Source: Colwellia sp. BRX10-3 (GTDB taxonomy: Bacteria > Pseudomonadota > Gammaproteobacteria > Enterobacterales > Alteromonadaceae). From it: a DNA stretch of 41,790 nucleotides. The position numbers were made by a program, and so were the translations under genes. Each line of letters starts with the position of its first letter. Position 1 is the stretch's first letter. The notes beneath the pieces are model-generated. The model worked only from the letters and a program-made list of their open reading frames with translations, was not told the origin of the DNA and did not search any database. The stretch spans positions 1 to 41,790 of the forward strand of contig NZ_JACGWA010000016.1 of assembly GCF_014077505.1 (NCBI RefSeq), in the 5' to 3' direction. This document shows, piece by piece, positions 1 through 6,556 of this stretch.

Positions 1-57
1 TTACATTCAAGTTTAGGTTATACAACGCCTGAAAAATATGAGAAATTAGGACTTTGA
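1..57 (+). CDS. IS3-family transposase (OrfB), C-terminal end only
   Basis: Only the last 18 residues and the TGA stop are present. They read LHSSLGYTTPEKYEKLGL. The HSSLGY-(T/S)P-x-(K/E)-(Y/F) pattern is the conserved C-terminal end of IS3-family OrfB (DDE integrase-fold) transposases. The catalytic residues are upstream of the window, so activity cannot be judged. Confidence 0.75.
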   Translation, partial: LHSSLGYTTPEKYEKLGL

Positions 58-86
58 AATGTGTCTACGAAAGTGGTGTAAGATCA
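1..86 (+). mobile_element. Right end of an IS3-family insertion sequence (partial)
   Basis: The window opens inside an insertion sequence. The last transposase codons (1-57) are followed by about 29 bases ending in GTAAGATCA at 86. Read on the minus strand this end starts TGATCTTAC, which matches the usual TGA-beginning inverted repeat of IS3-family elements as I know them. The sequence directly after 86 is the right half of an integron attC site, so the element was inserted in, or next to, the central loop of that attC. The left end and any target duplication lie outside the window. Confidence 0.75.
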
Positions 87-140
87 CTGCGTTCAACATT
101 TTAGCCAGCTATAAATTTCCTCTTAACGCGGCGTTATGTT
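87..140 (+). other. attC site, right half only, interrupted by the IS
   Basis: The bases after the IS end contain TTTTAGCCAGCT, then a stretch ending GGCGTTATG at about 130-138. This lines up with the right halves of the three complete attC sites downstream, which have TTTTAGCCAAC, a short arm and GGCGTTGG or GGCGTTAGC. The R' crossover would be between G133 and T134, making 134 the start of cassette 1. The left half of the site is missing because the IS3-type element ends at 86. Confidence 0.7.
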
Positions 141-192
141 ACTAAATTAAATATTACACTCTCATCAAATATAAAAGGAATTACTTCAAATT

Positions 193-762
193 ATGAAAAA
201 AGTTATGATTATTACGTCTATATTGCTTAGCGGCTGTGCAGCACAACCAATACAATATGATTTAGCTGGTAATTATGCTGGTAACCCAATTAACATAAAT
301 AAAAACATCCCTGAAATTAGCATTAATAACTTTACTTACGAACCTCATCGGAATATCAGTCAATATGCTACATCAGGATTTGGCTGTGTCCTTTGTCAAT
401 CTGATGGGAGTTGGAAAGGGTTTGTTTTCCAACAGCCTGTTAAAGATATTATTCAAGCTGAGGCTGAATTAGCTTTTAAAGAAATAGCAGCAGGTAAATC
501 AAATGGTACATGTGAACTAAACGGCCAAATACACGCTGTTGGGTGGAATAGTAACAACAGTGATACAACCGTTGATATTACTTACATATTAAAAATAGGC
601 GAGTCAGCTGAGTATGTAAAAAGAATTAAAGGCTTATACGACGGTGGCATATTTGAAATGCAAAAAATAGAAAAAATTTGGGCTAAACCTACTAGAGCTT
701 CAGTTCAAGAATTAGTTTGGGATAAAAACTTTGTAGAGTTACTGCATAAAAAGTGCACATAA
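193..762 (+). CDS. Integron cassette 1: predicted lipoprotein of unknown function
   Basis: This 189-residue protein starts MKKVMIITSILLSGC. That is a short lipoprotein signal peptide with a lipobox ending at Cys15, so it should be lipidated and held on a membrane facing the periplasm. The mature part has four more cysteines (a CVLC pair near residue 66, one near 108 and one near the end) that could form disulfides. I do not recognise the fold. The gene fills cassette 1 (134-859), with an AAGGAA ribosome site before the ATG and its TAA just ahead of the next attC. One short gene per cassette, in the same direction as the attC sites, is standard integron layout. Expression would depend on an upstream promoter or one of its own; none is obvious. 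Confidence 0.75.
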   Translation: MKKVMIITSILLSGCAAQPIQYDLAGNYAGNPININKNIPEISINNFTYEPHRNISQYATSGFGCVLCQSDGSWKGFVFQQPVKDIIQAEAELAFKEIAAGKSNGTCELNGQIHAVGWNSNNSDTTVDITYILKIGESAEYVKRIKGLYDGGIFEMQKIEKIWAKPTRASVQELVWDKNFVELLHKKCT

Positions 763-767
763 ACGTA

Positions 768-865
768 ACATAACAAGTCATTTCAGTAGGACAAATAACA
801 GTTGGCTTTGCTCCTGAGTCACTATTTTAGCCAACTGTTATTTGCCTCTGAATGAGGCGTTGGTT
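768..865 (+). other. attC recombination site between cassettes 1 and 2
   Basis: The inner arms are perfectly complementary: AAATAACAGTTGGC at 793-806 pairs with GCCAACTGTTATTT at 830-843. The outer arms (about 778-790 and 844-856) also pair, TCATTTCAGTAGG with CCTCTGAATGA, leaving unpaired extra bases as expected of the extrahelical bases of attC. The left end carries ATAACAAG (R''-like) and the right end GCGTTGG (R'-like), with the crossover expected between G859 and T860. The single-strand hairpin form is what IntI recombinases recognise. Confidence 0.88.
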
Positions 866-884
866 TTACAAGGATAGTCGCGCT

Positions 885-1175
885 ATGAATTTTGATAGGT
901 TGTTTTCCTATGAACCAGATTCTTGGGGGCTTAGAGGAGACCCTTTCCTTTGGAAAGAAATGAAGGAACACCTCAAAGATATCAGTGTTCCGAATCGTGA
1001 TAGTGAAATTTACGAAATATTGTCTGATGCGTTTCAAATATTAACCGGTTACTCAATAGAATCTAAAGAGCACTTTTTCTTAGAGCGATTTGCTCATGGT
1101 GGTATGTCTAGTGGCTATATAGAACCTGAGTTTTGGCGAACGCGTGGATTCAAATTTTTGTGTGAGTCACGGTAA
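885..1175 (+). CDS. Integron cassette 2: small soluble protein of unknown function
   Basis: The frame is open from an ATG at 852, but that ATG lies inside the attC. The ATG at 885 follows an AAGGA (869-873) at a usable distance and is the better start, giving about 96 residues beginning MNFDRLFSYEPDSWG. No signal peptide or membrane segment is seen. The protein is acidic and aromatic in its first half and ends with a GGMSSGYIEPEFWRTRGF segment that looks like a conserved signature. I cannot tie it to a named family. It occupies cassette 2 (860-1272). Confidence 0.65.
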   Translation: MNFDRLFSYEPDSWGLRGDPFLWKEMKEHLKDISVPNRDSEIYEILSDAFQILTGYSIESKEHFFLERFAHGGMSSGYIEPEFWRTRGFKFLCESR

Positions 1176-1177
1176 AA

Positions 1178-1278
1178 CATAACAAGAAAATCAAACGGGA
1201 CTGCTAACAGTTGGCTAGGTTTCGCTCCGCTTCACATTTTAGCCAACTATTAATCAGCCCCTTATTTGGGCGTTAGCT
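1178..1278 (+). other. attC recombination site between cassettes 2 and 3
   Basis: The inner arms TAACAGTTGGCTA (1205-1217) and TAGCCAACTATTA (1240-1252) pair with one mismatch. The left end has ATAACAAG and the right end GGGCGTTAGC, with R' GTTAGCT at 1272-1278. The loop (TTTCGCTCCGCTTCACATTT region) is nearly the same as in the next attC. Close similarity among neighbouring attC sites is typical of a sedentary chromosomal array. Confidence 0.88.
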
Positions 1279-1293
1279 TTACACAAGGATGAT

Positions 1294-1947
1294 ATGAAGT
1301 ATTTAACTATAATTTGCAATATTCTCTTTTATATACCATTGATAGGTCAATACATTTTCCCGATTTTAATTAGTAATTGGATCATAAATTGGATCATGTT
1401 TGCTTTGTTGTCAGTTCTCTTACCTTTAGCATATTCAAAGTCGCTAGTTAGTCATTCAACAGAAATTAAAGTTGGTATTCAATTACCAAAAAAACTAAAT
1501 GGATTTTTAGTTTTATTTTGTTTGTCAGTTGGACTACATGTTTTTTCAAGTCAAAGTTTGATATATGTAGATAACATTTTGAATAATGGATTTGAATCTC
1601 AATTTAATGAGGCTCAATTATTTGAAAAAACTTACGTGGATAATGCAGAAGAAGATAATAAGTTTGTTGCTCAAGCGATTTACATAGATTACGGTGTGGC
1701 AGTCCAGTTTAAGCTTAATTCTGGAGGGTATACGATTTTCGAGCCGTCTTCCTCTGATATTGAGTCGTATAAAGAGAATGAAGCAATTAATTTGAAAGTT
1801 AAAAACTTAAATAAGTTTAATACCGAGCAATCTAAATTAGCTATGTATTTTTCACTATTCCAAATTTTTATATTTTTGTTAATTGCTCAAATGAATTTGT
1901 ATTGGTTAAATCGTAAAGCTAACAAGAAAATCAACAAGGACACGTAA
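1294..1947 (+). CDS. Integron cassette 3: membrane protein of unknown function
   Basis: This 217-residue protein has hydrophobic segments near residues 5-50 (probably two passes), about 70-92 and about 182-204, so about four membrane passes. A hydrophilic section of roughly 90 residues lies between the third and fourth. It ends with a lysine-rich tail. The ATG follows AAGGATGAT. The final ten codons and the TAA (1945-1947) lie inside the following attC, the stop falling in the inner stem arm, so the C-terminal KANKKINKDT is encoded by recombination-site DNA. I do not recognise a family. Confidence 0.72.
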   Translation: MKYLTIICNILFYIPLIGQYIFPILISNWIINWIMFALLSVLLPLAYSKSLVSHSTEIKVGIQLPKKLNGFLVLFCLSVGLHVFSSQSLIYVDNILNNGFESQFNEAQLFEKTYVDNAEEDNKFVAQAIYIDYGVAVQFKLNSGGYTIFEPSSSDIESYKENEAINLKVKNLNKFNTEQSKLAMYFSLFQIFIFLLIAQMNLYWLNRKANKKINKDT

Positions 1948-2019
1948 CAGTTGGCTACGTTTCGCTTCGCTACACAATTTTAGCCAACCATTACTTTGCC
2001 TGTTATTTAGGCGTTAGCA
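1918..2019 (+). other. attC recombination site between cassettes 3 and 4
   Basis: The inner arms GTAACAGTTGGCTA (1944-1957) and TAGCCAACCATTAC (1981-1994) pair with one mismatch. The left end reads GCTAACAAG and the right end AGGCGTTAGC, with the crossover expected between G2013 and T2014. The 5' part overlaps the end of the cassette 3 gene. Confidence 0.88.
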
Positions 2020-2045
2020 CTTAACTCAAGTATGGAGCAAATAAA

Positions 2046-2420
2046 GTGACTGAAAGGTGGTATTCAGAAGCGGATAAATATCGACATGTCCAAATATTAA
2101 ACTTAGTTAGTAAAAAAGAGAAAGAATACTATTATTCTTTTGGCTATGGTGCCCTTTATTTATATCTATTCTTAGTTGGAAAAAATTTGGAATCAGGTGT
2201 TTTATTAGGTGTTACCAACTTTTTATTACTGACTTCATTAGTCATGTGGTTTAGAACTATTCCTATAATTAATAAAATGGAAGTCAATCAACTTATTGAA
2301 GGGACAGAGCCTGAAGATATACTCAGCCGTCATTCAACCTTTTCAAAAATATCAAATAAATTTGGAATAACATCAATTGTAATGATGTTTATTGTTAACT
2401 GGGTATATATTTGGAATTGA
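2046..2420 (+). CDS. Integron cassette 4: small membrane protein of unknown function
   Basis: This 124-residue protein starts with GTG at 2046. The ATG at 2032 runs into a TGA in its own frame, while GGAG at 2034-2037 sits 8 bases before the GTG. It has a polar N-terminus (MTERWYSEADKYRHV), hydrophobic segments near 32-42 and 50-70, and a C-terminal hydrophobic stretch (about 106-122) ending in WN. Function is unknown. It starts 32 bases after the attC crossover. No attC follows it, so this is either the last readable cassette or one whose attC was lost when the array was rearranged. Confidence 0.7.
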   Translation: MTERWYSEADKYRHVQILNLVSKKEKEYYYSFGYGALYLYLFLVGKNLESGVLLGVTNFLLLTSLVMWFRTIPIINKMEVNQLIEGTEPEDILSRHSTFSKISNKFGITSIVMMFIVNWVYIWN

Positions 2421-2793
2421 TGATACATAGTGGTTCTTCCGAATTTTTTGAGTAAAAGACTCTTTAAAAAATACATTTGTTAAAAGTAAGAACCTTTTCG
2501 CTCTAATTTGCTCTTTATCCGAAATACGTATTTTCTTTTTAGTCCTGCTGAAAATAAATCACTTTGAGAACTAAAGTTAATGTTCAGCCTTTTACTTTAT
2601 AGTAGAATCAGCATCTTCAATCGGTTTCACACCACTGGGCATCTACGTCTGGCACTAAAACCAGCAAATTGTTAGAGTTTTAAATTATTCCACTCATGTC
2701 AGCTAATAGCGAGCTGATCTTGCCCCATAAAAATGCACACCAAGAAGTCATAAAAACGAAATCGTGAAACGTCCAGTCTACGCCCTGAGACCT
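2421..2793. other. Non-coding stretch between the cassette array and the IS110-type transposase gene
   Basis: No convincing gene or attC is present. A segment at 2432-2494 is bounded by GGTTCTT and AAGAACC in inverted orientation and contains a small internal GAGT/ACTC hairpin; it resembles the tip of a small element but is too short to assign. A hairpin with TCAGCT (2699-2704) and AGCTGA (2712-2717) around a 7-base loop lies just downstream of the transposase gene on its strand. The right or left end of the IS110-type element should lie somewhere here, but I could not fix it. Confidence 0.4.
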
Positions 2794-4038
2794 TTAACAA
2801 GCTTTTTCTTTAAAAAGTAATGGGGAATTCCTATCACTCAATGCTTTTAAATATTTGGCTTCATTGTATGGCTCTTTAGTTTTCCAGCAACGATATACTA
2901 TCCTTATCCACTTAAATGCTAGTGAACGCACAGCTGCCTGGTGGGTATTACCTTTTTCCCTTTGCTGCTGATAATAAATTTCCGCCCAATAAGATTGCCT
3001 TATGCTTTTAGCTGCCCATTCTATAAATGATTGGCGAGTAAATTTAGTACACTGGTATCGCCAATGAATCCAGCTCTTTTGACCACTACGCACCGTTACG
3101 GGCGCTACCCCAGCATACATTTGAATTTCCGATGCGCTATTGAATCGACTACGGTCTTCCCCAATAGCTACGAGTAGCCTAGGCGCTAAACACGGGCCAG
3201 TACCCGGCAATGAGTTGTAAAGCTCTGCATCAGGCAAAGCATTAAACAACTCACTAATTTCTCTATCAAAGACCTTAATAACCTTCACAGCAACAAGCAT
3301 TTGATTCGCTAATGCAACTGCAAGCAGTTGATGCGACTCGATAACTGCCTTATCGAGTGTGAGCGGCTCTGCTTCACTAATAGATTGAATACGCTTAACG
3401 CTACATGCCGCAGTGCGTCCAGGGTATGAGCTAAAAAACTTTTTCAAGGTATCAGCCCTAGCTCTTTTAAGTTTTTGTAGGTTGGGCCAACGTGTAATGA
3501 AATCACAAAACATCCCCGATCCTCGATGTGAAAACCAATCAAGTAAGTGAGGGTAATATTCTTTAAGAGTAATGATTAGTCGGTTGCTAAACCGCCTTTT
3601 ATCTTCAACCAACTTACGACGCTGTTCGACTAGATATGTCAACTTCCTAACCGATTCACTTTCCATTTTTAATGCTTTAATTTTATTGGGATATCTCAGC
3701 ATTAAATCTAAAGCAAGCTCTGCGTCCGTTGGGTCGTCTTTTGCACCGCTGGGGGAAAAAGCTTTACGGTATTGAGCTAACATTGAAGTGTTAACGGGGT
3801 GAATAGTGACAAAATCAAACTTTTGAAGTGCGTAAACGATAGGCCCTTTGGATAGTTCAATAGCAACCGCTATTTGTCCTTTGTATTGCTTATGAATACT
3901 GGTTATCCATTCATTGATCGACTTAGCTGAGTGCTTAATTACTTCAAACTTTCGTGTACTTGAATTAGCCACTTGAACGCAGACATCGTGTTTATCATTT
4001 GCCCAATCAATACCAATATAAACTGAAAACTTAGTCAT
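2794..4038 (-). CDS. IS110-family transposase (DEDD type)
   Basis: This 414-residue protein has the two-part layout of IS110-family enzymes. The N-terminal RuvC-like half carries IGIDWANDKHDVCV (first catalytic Asp) and KDDPTDAELAL (the D-x-x-DA motif). The C-terminal Tnp_20 half has LPGTGPCLAPRLLVAIGED followed by YAGVAPVTVRSGQKS, which includes the region of the essential serine. The ATG at 4038 is preferred over an in-frame TTG at 4050 because GGAGGT sits just before it. The frame is intact and full length for the family. IS110-family recombinases work with an element-encoded bridge (seek) RNA and usually leave no target duplication. Some relatives in the IS1111 group target attC sites, so its position beside a cassette array may not be chance. 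Confidence 0.9.
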   Translation of the reverse strand: MTKFSVYIGIDWANDKHDVCVQVANSSTRKFEVIKHSAKSINEWITSIHKQYKGQIAVAIELSKGPIVYALQKFDFVTIHPVNTSMLAQYRKAFSPSGAKDDPTDAELALDLMLRYPNKIKALKMESESVRKLTYLVEQRRKLVEDKRRFSNRLIITLKEYYPHLLDWFSHRGSGMFCDFITRWPNLQKLKRARADTLKKFFSSYPGRTAACSVKRIQSISEAEPLTLDKAVIESHQLLAVALANQMLVAVKVIKVFDREISELFNALPDAELYNSLPGTGPCLAPRLLVAIGEDRSRFNSASEIQMYAGVAPVTVRSGQKSWIHWRYQCTKFTRQSFIEWAAKSIRQSYWAEIYYQQQREKGNTHQAAVRSLAFKWIRIVYRCWKTKEPYNEAKYLKALSDRNSPLLFKEKAC

Positions 4039-4527
4039 AATTACCTCCAATTGTTATTGTCAGCATGTATGCCAAAGCTCTTCGAAAGCAATATAGATAG
4101 CGTTTATGGGCAAGCCCTGAGTATTCGTTTTTAAGCTAAGGCGTACCTATGACATCGAAAGTAAACCGGTAACCATCAAAATGATATCGTATCAATGTTC
4201 GTATGAAATAAGCACATGATCTGAACACCCTAATTATAGGTTTATTCAGACTGAAAGGACTATATTCGTATCTAAGCGGACTATTTATGGTGAAAAATAC
4301 TTGTCTAAATTAGGTCGGCTTTGTGGCAAGAAAGCGGAAGCTAGCAACTAGTTAATTCTAGGATCCACTTCAAGATCATTTCTGACCTAATTAATTGAAG
4401 AAGAGGTCAAGCCCAAACTGAAAGAGTGTTAGATTAAGTAAGAGCTACTACAAATAAATCAAATATTTTTAGGGATTGAAACGGCAAAAATAAATTTCCT
4501 TAAGAATGTCTCTATTTTTATTATAAC
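4039..4527. other. Non-coding region upstream of the IS110-type transposase gene; possible bridge-RNA region
   Basis: The 490 bases ahead of the transposase gene (reading its strand) hold no convincing gene. In IS110-group elements the long non-coding left end, directly upstream of the recombinase gene, carries the structured RNA that specifies target and donor. This stretch, especially the part next to the gene (about 4060-4270), is the natural place to look. I could not fold it or identify the element's end, so this is inference from gene layout only. A 40-codon open stretch ending near 4351 is not recognisable as a protein. Confidence 0.3.
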
Positions 4528-4568
4528 TATGGTTAAATATTGCCACACAGTAACAATATTTAACCATA
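4528..4568. repeat. Perfect 15-bp inverted repeat, probable terminator of the S4-domain gene
   Basis: TATGGTTAAATATTG at 4528-4542 is exactly complementary to 4554-4568, with an 11-base loop. It begins 23 bases beyond the stop of the minus-strand gene at 4591, which fits a transcription terminator. The stem is AT-rich and lacks a clean U-tract on that strand, so the role is not certain. Confidence 0.5.
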
Positions 4569-4590
4569 AAAATTGTCTCAAACTATATTA

Positions 4591-4971
4591 TTAGGATTCA
4601 GAAGTGGACTTTCTTTTCGGTCGTTCGGTCGATGGTTTAGTAACCGTTTCTGATGAAGTAACCGGCGCTTTACTGTTAGCTCTTTTTTTCTTTTTTGCAT
4701 TTTTAGTCGCTGAAACAACGGTATTAATGAACTCTGCTGATTTTTGAGCGGGATTATAAGCTATTTTAATAGCTTTACCGTTAAGTTCGATAATATCGCC
4801 GTGGCGAATTTTTTTACGCTTTTGCACGGTAACTTCGTTATTCACTTTAATATTACCTTCACTGATCATGGTTTTAGCTTCGCCGCCACCGCCAACCATA
4901 TTGGCAATTTTAAGTAATTTATAAAGTTCTATAGGTTCAACACAAATGTCGTAAGTTGAGTGTGCAGACAT
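4591..4971 (-). CDS. S4-domain RNA-binding protein, YbcJ-like, with a basic tail
   Basis: Residues about 8-72 form an S4-like RNA-binding domain of the small YbcJ type: the pattern ELYKLLKIANMVGGGGEAKTMI followed by EGNIKVNNEV and RKKIRHGDIIEL matches the family's helix-turn and strand layout. YbcJ itself is about 70 residues. Here an extra tail of about 50 residues, rich in Lys, Arg, Ser and Thr, follows and is probably disordered, adding affinity for RNA. The likely role is binding structured RNA, possibly on the ribosome; no enzyme domain is attached. It stands alone with a probable terminator downstream. Confidence 0.82.
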   Translation of the reverse strand: MSAHSTYDICVEPIELYKLLKIANMVGGGGEAKTMISEGNIKVNNEVTVQKRKKIRHGDIIELNGKAIKIAYNPAQKSAEFINTVVSATKNAKKKKRANSKAPVTSSETVTKPSTERPKRKSTSES

Positions 4972-5492
4972 GAAATACGCCTAATAATTTTCAATTAATA
5001 ATATGGTTATATTCTAGCATATATAACCGTTATTGAATAAAGCGAAATAACAATACAGCTACTTTTTTGAATACAATAATCAGCGCCCCAATATTGCTTG
5101 CCGTTATCATGGAGGTATAGATGATTGCATATATGCAGTCGACTGTTGTTAGTTTTCTTGTGTTAGCGAGTTATTAGCTAAAATTACTTCATGATTTTAA
5201 ATAAGGCTATCGTTGAAGCTTAATTCAATTAATTATAAAGAAAAGGTATCGCGTTGATTTGAGCTATATATCGCTTTAAAAGTCTAGAGAAAAGTGATTA
5301 TAAATTGCCGTATTATTAACACCGACAGTCATAATTAATTTGCTGCGCATAACTTTATGGTCACATTAAAGTTAATATTTTAAGGCTGGTGTCTCTGCTA
5401 AAAATGAACCTTGAGCAAAGTTGCATGCAAAAGTTGCTAGGTTTATGCTGTTTACAAAAGCAACAGCGTTTAATAAGAGGTAAATATTCGTA
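4972..5492. other. Intergenic region with one possible very short ORF
   Basis: This 520-base gap separates two divergent genes. The only coding hint is an 18-codon frame at 5121-5177 (ATG to TAG) preceded by GGAGGT at 5111-5116. It would give a short hydrophobic peptide (MIAYMQSTVVSFLVLASY). Nothing else was recognised. Confidence 0.35.
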
Positions 5493-6338
5493 ATGTCGTT
5501 AAAAAACAAAGAGCAAAAGCAGAGTATTATATCTCGCATTGGTAATGCACTGGGCGATAAGCTTGCTACATTTTTGAATAAACCACGCGCTTATTACACA
5601 ACTTTTAGCACGCTTACTAGCGAGCAGTTAAAAGAGAGCCTTATGCCAGGCGATTTACTGCTAATAGAGGGTAATAGTCGAATAAGTACAGCAATTAAGT
5701 ATTTAACCCAGTCTACGTGGTCTCATGTCTGTATATATATAGGTGATAAATCTAACTTGTCACCCTTATTGGAAGCTGATTTAGTTGATGGTGTTATTAC
5801 CGTGCCGTTAGAAAAATACGCCGGATTTAATATGCGCATTTGCCGCCCTGTGGGACTTACTGACGAAGATACTGAGGCCTTATTAGACTTTGTTACTTCG
5901 CGAATTGGTCTTCAATACGACACCAAGAATATTATTGATCTCATGCGTTACTTGCTGCCTACGCCACCGGTGCCTCAAAATTTTCGTCGTCGACTGCTCG
6001 AATTTGGTAGTGGTGACCCGACTAAAGCAATTTGCTCTACCTTAATTGCTCAGGCTTTTCAGTTTATTCGCTATCCTATTTTGCCTTTAAAAATTCCTGA
6101 GAACATTAGTGCAGAAACGATAGTAGTACCTGCGCGAGGTTTATCAAGGCTCAAACCGCGTTTATTCGCTCGAAACCGTTTAGAGAAAAGGCATTACAGC
6201 CACTTTATTCCAAGAGATTTTGATTTATCACCATATTTTGAAATTGTAAAACCTACCCTAAAAAAGGGTTTTAACTATAAAGATATTCAGTGGGTAGACC
6301 AAACTAGCGATATTACTCGGCAACCTCATTCAAAATGA
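5493..6338 (+). CDS. Permuted NlpC/P60-fold cysteine hydrolase (YiiX/YebB-like)
   Basis: The 281-residue protein has the order of catalytic motifs expected of circularly permuted papain-fold amidases. PGDLLLIEG begins the core (52-60), His78 sits in TWSHVCIYIG, an acidic residue follows at Glu94, and the Cys comes late at Cys181 in KAICSTLIAQAF. Related proteins act on amide or thioester bonds, in some cases lipid-linked, but no substrate can be assigned here. There is no signal peptide; the N-terminus is basic and polar, so a cytoplasmic or peripheral membrane location is likely. An AGAGG ribosome site precedes the ATG. The C-terminal 70 residues are basic and have no known motif. It is a single-gene unit. 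Confidence 0.8.
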   Translation: MSLKNKEQKQSIISRIGNALGDKLATFLNKPRAYYTTFSTLTSEQLKESLMPGDLLLIEGNSRISTAIKYLTQSTWSHVCIYIGDKSNLSPLLEADLVDGVITVPLEKYAGFNMRICRPVGLTDEDTEALLDFVTSRIGLQYDTKNIIDLMRYLLPTPPVPQNFRRRLLEFGSGDPTKAICSTLIAQAFQFIRYPILPLKIPENISAETIVVPARGLSRLKPRLFARNRLEKRHYSHFIPRDFDLSPYFEIVKPTLKKGFNYKDIQWVDQTSDITRQPHSK

Positions 6339-6556
6339 AGTTCGTCAGTCATTACCATTGAGGTAAAAAGCTAGCAGTAAAAAGCTGTAAATTTATTAAG
6401 GTCATTAACTATGGCCCCATTGATTAGATTACTGAAGCCATTGATATGCATTAATATGATTAAGATATAATCATGACCAAACGAGTTTAGTGGACCATAA
6501 TGACGGTGTGCTGGTTATTCACTACAATCATCGAAGTTTGCAAAAATAAATAGTCG

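Noticed and set aside
852-884. ATG at 852 as the start of the cassette 2 gene
   Set aside because: It is inside the attC stem and lacks a ribosome site; the ATG at 885 has one.
822-1037. Minus-strand frame of 71 codons across an attC and cassette 2
   Set aside because: It overlaps the attC hairpin and the + strand cassette gene, and its product has no protein-like features.
2432-2494. 63-base segment with GGTTCTT/AAGAACC ends as a miniature transposable element
   Set aside because: The ends match over only 7 bases and no target duplication or second copy is seen.
4231-4351. A 40-codon open stretch upstream of the IS110-type gene, ending in CGKKAEASN
   Set aside because: It has no start codon with a ribosome site and no recognisable motif; probably chance or an unidentifiable remnant.
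4472-4482. GGGATTGAAAC, resembling the 3' end of some CRISPR repeats
   Set aside because: It occurs once, with no repeated unit or spacers around it.
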